A stretch of 61,581 nt of DNA from an uncultured Bacteroidales bacterium (GCA_947303335.1 CAMYYB010000009.1:1-61581); one strand, 5' to 3'. Counted from the first letter of the stretch, positions 48,701 to 52,983 are shown. Numbers and translations: made by a program. Notes: a model not told the origin generated them from the sequence alone.

Positions 48701-50769
48701 GTGGCATCCGCTGTGGCACTGGTGATTGCAATATGGTTGTTGCCATTGTCAGCAATGACGGGAGTGGCCACTTGTGGATAAACGGCACTGGCGCTGGGGC
48801 TGGAATTGACCATGCCGGCCTTCACTGCGATAGCCCTTATGGGCAGACCGGCGTTGGCATCGCCCAGTGGGCTGGAATACTGCAAGGATTCCAAGGTGGG
48901 AGGAGTGCCATTTTTGGTATAATAGATGGAAGCACCTGAGGTAGCGCACGAAAGCACAATTTGATTCTCGACCAAGGCGGTGGTGGGTGTCTCTACCTGT
49001 TCGAGGTTTAAGGTGGTGATAGCGGAAAGATGGTTCGTAGTGTTCTCCACCACGATAGCCTTGACGGTACAAGGGCCGAGAGGCGTGATTGGGGAGACGG
49101 GCGCAGAATATGCCGTCCAATCTGAGACGAGGAGGGACTCATAGATGGTCCAGCGGATGGTATAGTTTTCAGCTGGGGTATTACCGTGGGTGATGGTGAT
49201 TTTTTGCGTATCGTTATCATAGGTGATAGAGGGAGGGGATGCAAGGGTGGGATAGATCACCAATGTCTCAGCCACATCCGAGGGAAGTTTGCCCTCCTCC
49301 ACCGCTTTAGCCCTCACGATGACTTGGCCAGACTGGGAAAGGGGGATGGAGATGGGGCCTTCGTAAAGTGTATTTGGAACAGCGTCAGGCTCGGTGGTAT
49401 AATAGATAGTGGCATTTTCGGGAGCCACTATGCTGACCTCCGCGTTGTTGGCATCAATAGTGAAAGTGGGGGGTGTGGTCTTTACGAGATTGAATTCACG
49501 GACTTGAGATGTAATCCCAAACTTCACTGCGATAGCCTTGATAGTGCAAGGATTAGATTGGGTGAAACTCAACGGTGATTGTCCCGTCCCAGTGTAATGG
49601 GAAGTGGTAGGATCGGTGCCATCAGTGGTGTAGTAGAGAGTTGCATCATTTAGCGGATGGGTGATGCTTATTTGTTGGTTAGAAGTGTTGAATGAGATGG
49701 TTGGATGCGTTACAGTAGGGGTAATCTCTACCGGCCCGGCCACCTCAGTCAGCAGCACACCATAACGTTCTACAACCGCTTTCAGATATCCGTGTTCAGT
49801 CACCTGAAAAATTCCGTCCTCTAATGTAGGGCTGGCAACAGTAGGGTCGTCTGGAGCGCCAGAAGTGGAAAAGGAATAGTGTATGCTATAGCCTTGCGGT
49901 AAGCCATTGCTATCAGAAATAGTGACACTAAAGGTCTCTGGGTCAAAGGTGCTGATGGAGGGGGCGGTCAATAAAGTCCTTTCGGGATACCATGGACTAT
50001 TAGGGTCACCGCTTGAACCTGCGCCTGCGCCTTTAGTATATAATCCTATAATACCACCAACCCACATATTATTTGGACCGTCTTTTCTCACATTTGTTGC
50101 TTGAAGCGAAGGCTGATTTCCATTTCCACCACTGGCTCCAGTGACATTCAGGTATTTTCTATTATTGTCATCAGGACCAGCATTTTTGGAGACAAAGCTA
50201 TACCCATACTCCGCAGACGCAAAGATAAATTTGAACAGCGCATTGTCGCCGTCAGCCGTTGCCTCAAGATGCACACGCATACGACCTGCATTTGCATTAT
50301 TTGGCATACTATTATTATAAGTCAAATATTTCCCGTCAATTAAATGGATAATGTAGAAATAACCATTCGTAGGACTCTGTTTCACAACCCATAAGGCCTT
50401 TTTGGAGTCATACCCGTTCTGGCCATTCCTGCATTGGTAAGTGGTCATGAACGGCTGTCCGTTGTCGGAACTGGTGTAATAAGGAGTAGTGGATTGATAG
50501 TAATTCCAATTCTCAGTGGGGCATAGGTAATAATTGTTCGTGGTATTGTTCGCATCGAAATCGCGGCTGCCTATATAATACAGTCCCTCCGACACGCTCT
50601 GTGCCATTATTGCAGAAGTGTCAGAAACCGCTGGCAAAATCATCATCAATCCCAATAGAGCCACCAGTTTTAGAGGGCGGCGGAGCAAACAAAAATGCAA
50701 TATATTGTTCGTTATCTTTTCCATTTTTCCACTTGTATTACAAAAACCATCCAAATTATTCATTTTCAC
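30721..50769 (-). CDS. Giant (6,682-residue) repeat-rich secreted protein with T9SS-type C-terminal domain
   Basis: Predicted cell-surface or secreted adhesin-like protein in one uninterrupted 20-kb frame. In order: a signal peptide in residues 1 to about 58, ending near IMAQS (starts at M1, M3 or M16). A possibly lectin-like domain spans about 60-260. About 14 CHB_HEX-type repeats follow (about 270-1450; pattern IYYTTDGTDPT ... TIKAIAVK). A GLUG-like stretch (about 1480-1680) comes next, with GGLVGLLDGSARVINC. Beta-rich linker domains run to about 2390. A beta-helix-like region (about 2390-4840) is built of SVYGGG/NIFGGG coils in six higher-order copies. Then come mixed domains and a second GLUG-like stretch (about 5590-5845). 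The final 85 residues resemble a T9SS sorting domain (GVYLVRLTKG near the end). Ligand and function are unknown. No catalytic motif was recognised. Confidence 0.9.
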   Translation of the reverse strand: MKMNNLDGFCNTSGKMEKITNNILHFCLLRRPLKLVALLGLMMILPAVSDTSAIMAQSVSEGLYYIGSRDFDANNTTNNYYLCPTENWNYYQSTTPYYTSSDNGQPFMTTYQCRNGQNGYDSKKALWVVKQSPTNGYFYIIHLIDGKYLTYNNSMPNNANAGRMRVHLEATADGDNALFKFIFASAEYGYSFVSKNAGPDDNNRKYLNVTGASGGNGNQPSLQATNVRKDGPNNMWVGGIIGLYTKGAGAGSSGDPNSPWYPERTLLTAPSISTFDPETFSVTISDSNGLPQGYSIHYSFSTSGAPDDPTVASPTLEDGIFQVTEHGYLKAVVERYGVLLTEVAGPVEITPTVTHPTISFNTSNQQISITHPLNDATLYYTTDGTDPTTSHYTGTGQSPLSFTQSNPCTIKAIAVKFGITSQVREFNLVKTTPPTFTIDANNAEVSIVAPENATIYYTTEPDAVPNTLYEGPISIPLSQSGQVIVRAKAVEEGKLPSDVAETLVIYPTLASPPSITYDNDTQKITITHGNTPAENYTIRWTIYESLLVSDWTAYSAPVSPITPLGPCTVKAIVVENTTNHLSAITTLNLEQVETPTTALVENQIVLSCATSGASIYYTKNGTPPTLESLQYSSPLGDANAGLPIRAIAVKAGMVNSSPSASAVYPQVATPVIADNGNNHIAITSATADATIYYTIDGNAPTLVYDPATNTYSAGANTLVYTEPLDSSHSSLTIKAIAVKPGMFNSAIGEGIVYLQCPAPVITINSETGAVSITCDLADATICYTTNGTDPNPDPQYQGNSWPTQVYNGSITLQEATTVKALASRTGCYNSNIATQTFEQVEAPVLTFTNQLTITAAEGTTVKYRLSNGGDFAPYDNSNPLMPNSPGINLGHTLLQVKAVEPGKVPYSIIPFVLNQTHAPMIAEDYNNAIGITSATPGATMKFTTDDSDPMTSETSVLYTQPLGRDSYGGAYWSGLISANGLRVAAFASKENMFWSTIASTLGARLYSLVPHVAINSVGLVEITFEDSNTPAEYASIHYTTNGTMPTANSPTYNGPFTLTAGAIIHAVGVRGTYVSAVSNSVTVNQVMTPVIMESDNHIIISTPELGATIYYTTNGTNPSVTYDSSTGTYTVGENTFLYNPATPLDYTYSGLTIKAVAVKPGMLNSQIVTGNITLRYPEPSIALNPATGVVTLTGLGETGEALYYTLDGTTPTTASTPYATPFSIYNPATAYSATPITVKAIMARQGWNPSDVASQSYYQVITPDVAPTGSNMIEMTSETVGATLFYTTYTTEGSNPVVTYNDGNFAAGTGTNLYSDVLPSTYATTNFKVVAVKAGMIPSPVKDAPAPHTKCKKPIINRYGDQMVISRGSYPPSSVDVTIYYTVTANTTDLPPDPITVNSDGSWTPNSGAQVFTANINLSEYFTSSSNDMEYVNVKAVVVATGYRPSDVSSKTIVESLQTEGSGSDLVYLITEDGDLDMFVHMVNHDGPAYHYKLTANVSAAGIEAINVHDFTGILEGSANADGVYYTISDLSHPLFSTVNGGTVKNIMFKNVNISQAGRVGTICSEAKGNARIYNCGVLDGTVGSTGSSNGDTSDDCCGGLVGLLDGSARVINCFSYADITGGNRVGGIVGYNNYATTSANNHLKTMVMNCMFYGDILGGVNKAPVYGGIKISNKDANGVGNYNYFRAEATYVQNRDIQTYNCALLAETRFLQRFEFFRHLLNGHRELAAWWATGNYDNKDEMLKWVMHPDSIGTAHPYPVLRAPGKYPSIVNYNPATAATNPPTPRNQGGWLGNLTVNIQNGGGSLYDPDGMGTLLFGNRGTNITGPNVTIADNTGKNWTITTVGTNSFTPNTDYTQVGASNNPASTITFTTSQVSGSITAFSAKFGGNSETAGTVTLKIGETTVATGTLNENNDIVVEYHPNSPVSASSLTVTVTDIARGVKCYYISYATNNAPSITSPQLTLPITDKDTTHFNFNYGKVQLPYYNDVGTKNYTGNRVVTGWKIVDIEGGTPGNFITGTTDAVFENGIATTMPYNFADRNCTNKDMYSVSGRVFNQGAYWDVPEGVTAITIEPYWAKAVYLADEYADVVYNQSMDSKKNVPNVGGGKQYDNNHSYEIIPGATQTVYTNLGKADNEDTAFGILFSGVLESVSENQSVYDYAIVLVGNYHLYSSGTGNAFTSSKKRPYTVTSIDRDGDNEPDYSFIMRFNGRTQWHPVRFDFLNMPGLGMAQKSTDGPGSYNYGICQPLGWFEATNTALFYVTQFEYSPGERVKKPVIMHGGVIEQWVSLQGNPGDRVLYFHVGGNVWFKEFHLGVHQDNKEATPHPPVSVNGGDFDEFYLTGLYRADAPNVDDNAEGYINGGRFGTVAGAGMEGIGAATGTTTKGNIVWQIDHADINEFFGGGSNASKPVKGSICNIIKNSYVTLFCGGPKFGDMETGKTVTTTANNCVFGEFYGAGYGGNSYGRRAPTNYHTIDNQCKPTNNNMLYDSGTYGTGNVVWGNIDWNRWINGEASNDNNYLGYQQDYSSVSGYTGVSVAIDYQFLPMSDNNSNVARLFLEYVKFSLATTHNVHSTLTNCTVMQDYYGGGRLGKVAGDAVSTLNSCTIHGNVFGGGYTGVLPTVEVMNTGGFPKQPYYDYNLGVYLPPVFPEAVTYTWDHRNTVNSTATAIDKTNHILYTTEDITTLGTVTGHTKVTVTGDTYVEGLIDGEPVGGVFGGGDEAYVGSSEVHIQTDETGDAHPINNVYGGGNEAITRGDAEVTIHSGLIGQIGEDGKVLLGTGNVFGGGRGRLNVGSETLSDAINYGRVEGNTTVNIEGGYIRYNVYGGGKLASVGKVDGQYNITSGGATHVNVTGGEVGPLDMSGLNAYVYGGGMGVEVDYSNTYKNFADVGSASVTMSGGRVWGSLFGGPADGHVLGNASVTLSGGTLGTTGKTSWDGNIFGGGRNYRHSNYAAGRVGGNIIVTMTGGTMLGSVFGGGRLGNTGVDVNGNMQEGDDHGHIVVNVRGGTVGNTDIIDHHENYSEEELSYIGHVFGGAKGLLGDLNYGQVKETDVTVSGTLDGTRVLGSVYGGAELGPVRGTESETEKGNTLVTISGGTIGTIGYVSNPDAIVHLNGGKAFGGGKGSTDFIYAGLVYNNATINISGGHVLYSVYGGGEEASVGSSGNLATGLATVNVTGGQVGPAPRVDSEYNIPIGLNGLDGYVFGGGQGIGNDPITMDYPAGQYKDIANVNNTIVTVNMPMENNIPVDTVHNRIWGSIFGGAEDGHVLGNAVVRFMGGLMGTFGTTSYDGNIFGGGRNYQKKNYTAGRVGGNITVEMTGGIMYGSIFGAGRLGLTGVDINGTPYPGYDYGLVTVKVKGGTVGNAKKMSTFTTHSMGDVYGGGKGSMEGIAGHPAASALLISIAKNTIVEISEINPNVPTRILGSVYGGGEMANVGNFTWETVEDPNTHDPTIGNIQLISDGLAKITVSGGTIGVDRMKMRYDLKEGTYDLKYNDDVGHVYGGGEGVVDDPTLYDIVNPGTMGHNNVSLLDLMATVGSTEVTIEGDAWVKGSVYGGSANGHVLGDTYVKIAGGQIGAGHGETQDLLYSELEDFFDPTVTEVNDQNALAECVSWPFGHPDTLNTYNSFDPVDIKDKNKRPTDGKTWFGNVFGGGSGYYPYVKLNTSTGKYETHWDRAMGQVEGDSRVEITGGHILTSVYGGGETNDIGIMDHTTGQYISGGNTTVTMSGGTLGVPRTNEQIQAHPVTCYLFGSGKGDPRIYFNTWTNVNHVDVDITGGIIYGSAFGGGEEGHVIGDVELNVSDNTIIGTIGYSNVDGNIFGGGRGFNAEALTAGTVGGNINVNITGGTMLGSIYGGGRNGSVGTYLVDVTDPNYGKMQHDVEDNPETDEDETQHHGHITVNISGGTIGNPYEPVEEPVEEPVEEPIGGNVFGGCMGLATSSIWQGIARAKQTEVNITGNPVIKGSVFGGSKEGSIVMDVFTDTNGNEHSDGGNAHVIVSGGTIGWMPQEKVHVGGDVYGGGMGYDSGDEHAADKRLSGIVERNTTVDISGGHILYNIYGGGEMASVGQTTDVTSNGKTYHVPVEGTGIATVNFSGGELGPRPNVDGTDGLNGLDGYLFGGGKGVVHEGLTEQEYLDRYKWFGDVNKTVVNMTGGRIWGSLFGGAEDGHVLDDVYISFTEGTIGTHGMTGYDGNIFSGGRNYSDMHTSTGRVGSNIVTRMTGSNCYMLGSMFGGGRQGSVGVDDYGIVKMDEGNKSYGYTNVAITNGVVGHDRQPGEPLVGGNVYGGSKGKAGKRLQGMVKDATVVITGNAQIKNSVMGGGENAHVMGMTHVTVGDATIDGEGKDGHGVVVGIDGIPGEDGNVYGGGRGDETYVENNNTMYSPTAGIVGTSTNVLINDGRVQGSVYGGGRFASVGNEAALTYYSESNPFTPDDFGRTLVTITGDAVIGSKVYDNGHVFGGGRGESHTDFDDFTNVFETFVHITGNAQVNGSVFGGGENGHVVNYTTQNSHLTSLANGKNGNTHVFIDGNAHIGDASADNNETRGNVYGGGRGLDQYLDEHGNMAWNSEAGRVEGNSHATLLNGTVRRYLFGGSNHSIVYGHKIANIENGIVMRDVYGGSKLLDDSWSHPGLKTVNIHGGTVDNVFGCGFNLNDGDPHLYYYEGSNQYQAYHIGEQWYYMDGSGVVHPVDLSQLRFNDDPTSFVNISGGHITESVHGAGQAGMVYGSTLVYFGENAIYHAPFNYANDDKDNLYSEKNFFNYITGTGPTPSGNAHQVSKLLVEASVYGGSSYFDNVGGSTTDWSNFTTKGYSNIYIDGTDYDMTALASGWTYETMPEDAMVISGNIYGCGTHCESGEMGRNIIVRNYGNRITSNETEEEGWFTGSTRPMGTIQRVGNLIIDHSNFTLTGQPAIGNDAYQELCAVYKVDSCFYVANGSGITLGEGDVITEMDSIRKIYSGHLKSGDAYSNIFARKLDWEWIGLSDSETSTMADKLFYTETGTQALDYDQENVMVFNTASNDKTSMLHVRYTGRPVDQNNRPILVNGNPMPVKQYYGELDGFFRMKSGLLPWGMKSFAEARPKLTVNNGGVNQGNPQINDSDGGFLSYQKQFNFFMSEGTPGNDGGASHTKTYQYPYTNVIEVSSKGDLEDYRIWVVGEFKGHRWYVDGTRGWGRDGCNVASSTTDGWGWGMFADRPKKTIKAIFEEGSYLYGGNTQRTFQWKDEIVYYPNPAPDGHQPGEVDEEHSKYKDVIYVVGPIDCIMPEEYASLNPHPEEPLLLYRYPGGHKLSSSDNHVPDNIENVAGNLFDATWNPISAPTNPNTGASGTTGPGPNYDAMINVGSRTDNQTVVLDNVFVDGLHNHVGLDKTYLNIPDNYTMNNVSKPMVVTGDGSKLTLKGGTILQRGFNNHEADYFNAAPATAFSGSTPMGGALFVHSGATVNVEGLVDIRFNWQYLDNTTNIKSNVFLPSFNKYLRITGELSSSAHIGITSPVRNDAYSYTENTFSPVARGERLGTTPVGGTTVDNAVLDAQNAWQNNVFTDDMDGFFGSGTNEQYGSHSTYYKNPLPNYGGSLPTDRTLFFGWTWNNVVRSKPEGYVEEGSTVTVSSREGLAWLISKVNGLNKETKNSMEGKTILLNTDVEGLDKYVWVPVGSTSMSNNITTEQFAGTFDGQGHLIKGLTIAYIGLGDGRYMFTDYGMFGRTNSATINRTFLVDERIEPNSSGNMGGIVGVMQGTGGVISNSEAAVSIVAPTQSSDNGCGGLVGLLVDGTIHSSMAVADITASVGDLGGLVGGALDPKMGSHADVKVLNSFANVRFDVGSVANESVEVGGIVGDNELASLNNCYSRLLSGNMLPNNHFGTVTASNYKPVVNCYGQEGNYPVNHSNASGGSESGCGTYTPVISSDNLGYMYSDNIVNLSSKEEGKATLTARLNRGAYALNRSVSPSATDSLYAHWARPGLSEINDDYPVLLLKEFDGSAVYQGGFRSVGTYAGGSALQYGGPVRDDNELNAALERTLEKDEQDNDIPDYLFVYGDVNSVGSSLDITQTKVSIYEHAAIKSPGALGASVPTKGGGYENTYVGVSFDNSCGNAISTPGINSGLVGNGPFSLPRDWHMFSTPLSNAPLGFNYTINNVDQNAAVSGHTDFDNNPNHDDAGFYNNPWKDASGNLNGMANEFTWLTSPGSEECTDNRTGDYRYWMGANVDGYFPYSRGKLFSEQSSPNMPLEDEVENLFIVNSASTPSDEYYIDGETRVNRYPYGMDFYSWYEPQYHWINFKRNGPNHWHSDGDHEHIDYTSEVPSNNTNSVANVNETTLVTGKGYMAAIAKETFLQSHGTLNAGQQSIQLTTDGAHYQGWNLVGNPYHAYLNFDAVASGNSGVMNTVEVQTGESTATVPFYVVYDADRYDPSTGLGSSAFHCYPVGGSVGGDYADKYLHPHQGFFVFASGQADLNFKESMIATREDMEEDHHSSHFRKDMNGESPAYPLVNLYLSSENGCRDLTVIEFNRPEWSGALKMKELRQGNGLFYARYNESDYAALFVKKGANRVPVRFEPLEDDIFTMRWSHANGEFSAMYLVDNMTGVETDMLTTDSYTFEAHKFDYKSRFYIVFSLAEDYEEDDNSFVFFDGSQWVVMGEGDLDFIDVLGHVLMHTHCSEGLTRLTLPDVACGVYLVRLTKGKDDCKVQKIVITPYE
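36240..43600 (-). repeat. Beta-helix-like region with six higher-order repeats
   Basis: The region is made of coils of about 25-45 residues, each with a (V/I)(Y/F)GGG turn. The anchor S(V/I)YGGGE-ASVG or a variant recurs near 42295, 41315, 40490, 39680, 38600 and 37565, so the large period is 0.8-1.1 kb. Within most copies the same four blocks recur: YGGG-ASVG; G-VFGGG-G; GSLFGG-EDGHVLG; and DGNIFGGGRNY...AGRVGGN. Confidence 0.75.
39005..39040 (-). repeat. 12-bp microsatellite in the giant gene
   Basis: Three consecutive 12-bp units (GGCTCCTCAACA on the plus strand, the first with one change) plus a partial fourth. They encode EPVE repeats between two beta-helix coils. In-frame expansion or contraction is possible. 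Confidence 0.8.
46420..49965 (-). repeat. Array of about 14 CHB_HEX_C-type repeats in the giant protein
   Basis: Each unit is about 85 residues and carries a variant of (I/L)YYTT-DGT-PT, then Y-GP, then T-(I/V)KAIAV-(K/R)-G---S. By eye I count 14 units; three (near 49150, 48180 and 46650) are diverged. Such chitobiase/hexosaminidase C-terminal-type domains are common, non-catalytic modules of large Bacteroidetes surface proteins. Confidence 0.75.
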
Positions 50770-50821
50770 AACTTTACAATATTATATCATTTACACAGAA
50801 TCCTTTCCGCATAAAGGACTG

Positions 50822-50829
50822 CAAAAATA
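50822..50829 (-). promoter_or_regulatory. -7 promoter element of the giant gene
   Basis: On the minus strand this reads TATTTTTG (TAnnTTTG), 52 bases before the ATG at 50769. The leader is AT-rich without a clear Shine-Dalgarno, as is usual in Bacteroidetes. Confidence 0.6.
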
Positions 50830-50912
50830 CAAAAAATTTCGGAAAAAAAGTGCAAATTGAAGGGTTTTTTGAAGCTGTTTAAAAATGGATAACACGGGGC
50901 ATTTTTTTGCTT

Positions 50913-50966
50913 CACTCGAGTGATTTCATCGAATCACTCGAGTCAATCGATGAAATCACTCGAGTG
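50913..50966. repeat. Perfect 20-bp inverted repeat with 14-base spacer
   Basis: The left arm (50913-50932) begins CACTCGAGTGATTTC and the right arm (50947-50966) is its exact reverse complement. The spacer contains a third CACTCGAGT copy. No T-run suits a terminator of the minus-strand genes. Five T lie a few bases after the right arm on the plus strand, where no gene ends. Confidence 0.85.
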
Positions 50967-51138
50967 CCTGTTTTTGGGGTGCGTCGTAGTGACGCAGCTT
51001 TTCCCCCTTCTTGACCTGCATTGTCTTTCGCTACAGCCTAACCCCAGTTTCGCTATTGTCTCTCCACAAACTCGCCCCACCTTCGCCAAAACAGGCCTTC
51101 GGGCGAAGATAGGGCGAAGGAAGTCTGTACTAAAGACA

Positions 51139-51660
51139 TCAAAACGCAGCTGCGTTACTGGCAAACTTCTTGAGGGCGGTAACGTGGAACCCTATCTTAT
51201 GAAGTATTTCCTCAAAGCGAGTAAGTTCCTTGTATGGAATGGTCAGCTCGTAGGTCATCAGTTCTTCAGCATCCTCGGACGGGATAGGCTCGAAGGCATA
51301 ATAGGAATCCTTTTCAGGCAGATACTCCTTAGGGAGCGATGCAGGCTGTACCAGCTTGACATTGTGATAGTTGATGTCATCATTCACATCAACAGAATAA
51401 AGATAACCGTCGTTGGGATATTCTATCAACTCCCAAAGTGTCAACTCCTTGCTTATATATTTCTGAAGGTCTGCAAGACTGACTCGAAGCACAAGCCAAC
51501 GGTTATCACAGTTGTCACGATCCACCCAATAGAACAGGTAGTCATCGCCTTTGCTGCTAACGTAGTGAGACAAGAAGGGTCCCTCGAAGTAAATCAAGTC
51601 GGCAATTTTCCTGAAACCACTGAAATCGTAGTCAATATCATATCCTTCAATTACTCTCAT
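51139..51660 (-). CDS. DUF6575-like uncharacterised protein
   Basis: A 173-residue soluble protein. The sequence FEGPFLSHYVSSKGDDYLFYWVD followed by NRWLVLRVSLADLQKYI matches a family of Bacteroidetes hypothetical proteins that I associate with DUF6575; no function is known. (In shorter blocks: FEGPFLSHY, YLFYWVD, RWLVLRVS.) The C-terminus KKFASNAAAF ends at a TGA just past a 14-bp palindrome. The ATG at 51660 overlaps the end of a small upstream reading frame by 14 bases, suggesting coupling. It lies in an accessory patch with an Rpn-like gene. Confidence 0.75.
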   Translation of the reverse strand: MRVIEGYDIDYDFSGFRKIADLIYFEGPFLSHYVSSKGDDYLFYWVDRDNCDNRWLVLRVSLADLQKYISKELTLWELIEYPNDGYLYSVDVNDDINYHNVKLVQPASLPKEYLPEKDSYYAFEPIPSEDAEELMTYELTIPYKELTRFEEILHKIGFHVTALKKFASNAAAF

Positions 51661-51853
51661 TGTTAGTCTCCTCCATCAGTTTTTTTGTTGTTTTGAATGT
51701 TTTATTTAAATTACAGGATTCAAATTCGTAGAAATCAAAATGTCCATTTGAAGCAGTACTCGTCTTTCGGCCCTCTTCATTCGCAAGGCATCCCTCCGAC
51801 AAAGAATCACCTATGGATGTAGCAATATTCCTAAAGGCTTTGCGAAGATTCAT
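51647..51853 (-). CDS. Possible small protein upstream of and overlapping the DUF6575-like gene
   Basis: About 68 residues from the ATG at 51853 (MNLRKAFRNIATSIGD ... FYEFESC ... KKLMEETNNESN). The frame stays open upstream to 51964, but that part is just the 42-bp repeat translated, so the shorter start is preferred. The stop overlaps the next gene's ATG. I recognise no family. Composition is protein-like, but coding status is uncertain. Confidence 0.42.
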   Translation of the reverse strand: MNLRKAFRNIATSIGDSLSEGCLANEEGRKTSTASNGHFDFYEFESCNLNKTFKTTKKLMEETNNESN

Positions 51854-51914
51854 GTAAAACGCCTCTGCCTTTTCGGCAGTCGTAAAGCATGACAATGAAA
51901 GAAGCGACCTATTT

Positions 51915-51956
51915 CCCTCTCCCCTCTCCTCGGGGAGAGGGGCCGGGGGTGAGGGC
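51915..51956. repeat. 42-bp direct repeat, copy 1 (Rpn-gene 3' side)
   Basis: Identical over 42 bases to 52984-53025, same orientation. It contains a 9-bp stem (CCCCTCTCC / GGAGAGGGG) with a TCGG loop and a G-rich tail. Sequences of this sort are dispersed in many bacterial genomes. The two copies bracket the Rpn-like gene. Confidence 0.85.
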
Positions 51957-51960
51957 CACA

Positions 51961-52905
51961 TCATAGTCTGCCGACAGTCTCTACGTCAAGCCCTGTGATT
52001 TCGGCGATTTCCTCTATTGAGTAGCCTTTGGCTTTCATCTTTTGGGCGGCTGCCAGATTGGCGTGGGCTTCACCTTCTGATCGACCTTCTATCCGGCCTT
52101 CTGCCCGGCCTTCTGCCCGACCTTCTGCCCGACCTTCTGCCCGGCCTTCTGCCCGACCTTCTGCCCGACCTTCAAGATGAGCCGCGGCAAAGACGCTGTC
52201 TTGATACATGACGTTCTCCATGTGATGTTCGTACGCCTTTCGCTCCTGCGGCGACATCCTCATCACCTCTAATTTGGCTCGCGCCTCCGACAATCCAGGA
52301 GCCTCTGTGTCAGGCTTGATGAAACCGCTCTTCAAATACTGCAGCCACTCCTCCAACGGGGTCTTCGCCACCTGATTGAACTCGTTTACCCTGATGATGA
52401 AATACTCCGGGAAAACGTTCTCTGGCATCACCATCCCTATTCCCTCCTTCTCTTTCGCATTAATCCTCAGCGTGTCGCCCGTGTGAACACCAACCAGACG
52501 ATTCTGTCCATGATACAGATAGTCAGCTCCCTGACCGAGGTCAAAGTACAGGATGCTTATTGAATAGACTTTCTTCACGTTGAAGTAACCTTCGCCCAAT
52601 GTGATATGCTCCGTGATGGTCTTGGCAACACCATAGAGAACACGCTGGAGAAAATACAACTCACGAGTTTGCTGTATCTCCACCAAGATAATCTCATCCT
52701 TGCTGTTGCGCGCCTTTATGTCGACCCGGTTGAACTTGTCACGCTCATAATCCTGGTTGCTCTCGCTCTCAAGTATCTCAATAATCTTGATTTCCTCGCC
52801 TATGAGCACAGTCATCAGCCCCTCAAGGACACCAAAGTTAGCCTTATCGCGCAGCATACGCTTCGCAGCCCAATCGAACCTTATGTATCTGTTTGATTCA
52901 TTCAT
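51961..52905 (-). CDS. Rpn-family PD-(D/E)XK nuclease / putative transposase-like protein (PF12784 type)
   Basis: About 314 residues from the ATG at 52905 (MNESNRYIRFDWAAKRML). The longer frame from 52944 starts inside the promoter and is rejected. Family hallmarks are FDWAAKRML-DKANFGVLEGL at the N-terminus, D-KARNSKDEIILVEIQQ as the nuclease core (Asp and Glu-x-Gln), and FLQRVLYGVAKTI. Related Rpn proteins promote recombination through DNA cleavage. The C-terminal part carries eight GRAE-type tetrapeptide repeats, then a helical end (EEIAEITGLDVETV). It is flanked by identical 42-bp direct repeats. Confidence 0.87.
   Translation of the reverse strand: MNESNRYIRFDWAAKRMLRDKANFGVLEGLMTVLIGEEIKIIEILESESNQDYERDKFNRVDIKARNSKDEIILVEIQQTRELYFLQRVLYGVAKTITEHITLGEGYFNVKKVYSISILYFDLGQGADYLYHGQNRLVGVHTGDTLRINAKEKEGIGMVMPENVFPEYFIIRVNEFNQVAKTPLEEWLQYLKSGFIKPDTEAPGLSEARAKLEVMRMSPQERKAYEHHMENVMYQDSVFAAAHLEGRAEGRAEGRAEGRAEGRAEGRAEGRIEGRSEGEAHANLAAAQKMKAKGYSIEEIAEITGLDVETVGRL
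52073..52168 (-). repeat. 12-bp tandem repeat in the Rpn-like gene (eight units)
   Basis: Eight units based on CCTTCTGCCCGA/G (plus strand) plus a degenerate ninth encode GRAE/GRIE/GRSE repeats in frame. The six inner units are almost identical, which marks recent slippage. Confidence 0.9.
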
Positions 52906-52931
52906 CTTGTCTATCGTTTTGATTCCGTCTG

Positions 52932-52939
52932 CAAATATA
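52932..52939 (-). promoter_or_regulatory. -7 promoter element of the Rpn-like gene
   Basis: On the minus strand this reads TATATTTG (TAnnTTTG), 26 bases before the ATG at 52905. Used to choose that start. Confidence 0.6.
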
Positions 52940-52983
52940 TACAATTTTCACCAATTTCAATCTGTTCGAAAAATAATTTCCAC

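Larger units (their letters stand above)
50770..51138. other. Intergenic region between the giant gene and the DUF6575-like gene
   Basis: Holds the giant gene's promoter (50822-50829), the 20-bp inverted repeat at 50913-50966, and a short dyad TGCGTC-N5-GACGCA near 50979-50995. The rest (about 51000-51138) has no gene I can support. Reading frames crossing it on both strands have no family-like sequence. Confidence 0.6.

Noticed and set aside
30712-49578. Many plus-strand reading frames of 60-474 codons opposite the giant gene (for example 39547-40971, 34909-36069 and 37576-38559)
   Set aside because: They mirror the Gly-rich repeats of the minus-strand gene, have His/Ala/Thr-biased composition without domains, and lack promoters.
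30721-50769. The giant frame as a false ORF caused by low-complexity repeats
   Set aside because: It has a signal peptide, recognisable domain families in sensible order, a C-terminal sorting-like domain and a promoter, and no stop in 6,682 codons.
50913-50966. Terminator of the DUF6575-like gene unit
   Set aside because: Read on the minus strand the stem is followed by AAGCAAAAAAA, not a T-run.
50920-51666. Plus-strand frame of 248 codons
   Set aside because: It begins in the inverted repeat and runs antisense to the DUF6575-like gene, which has clear family features.
51854-51964. N-terminal extension of the small ORF upstream of the DUF6575-like gene
   Set aside because: Its residues are a translation of the 42-bp dispersed repeat, so it is unlikely to be protein sequence.
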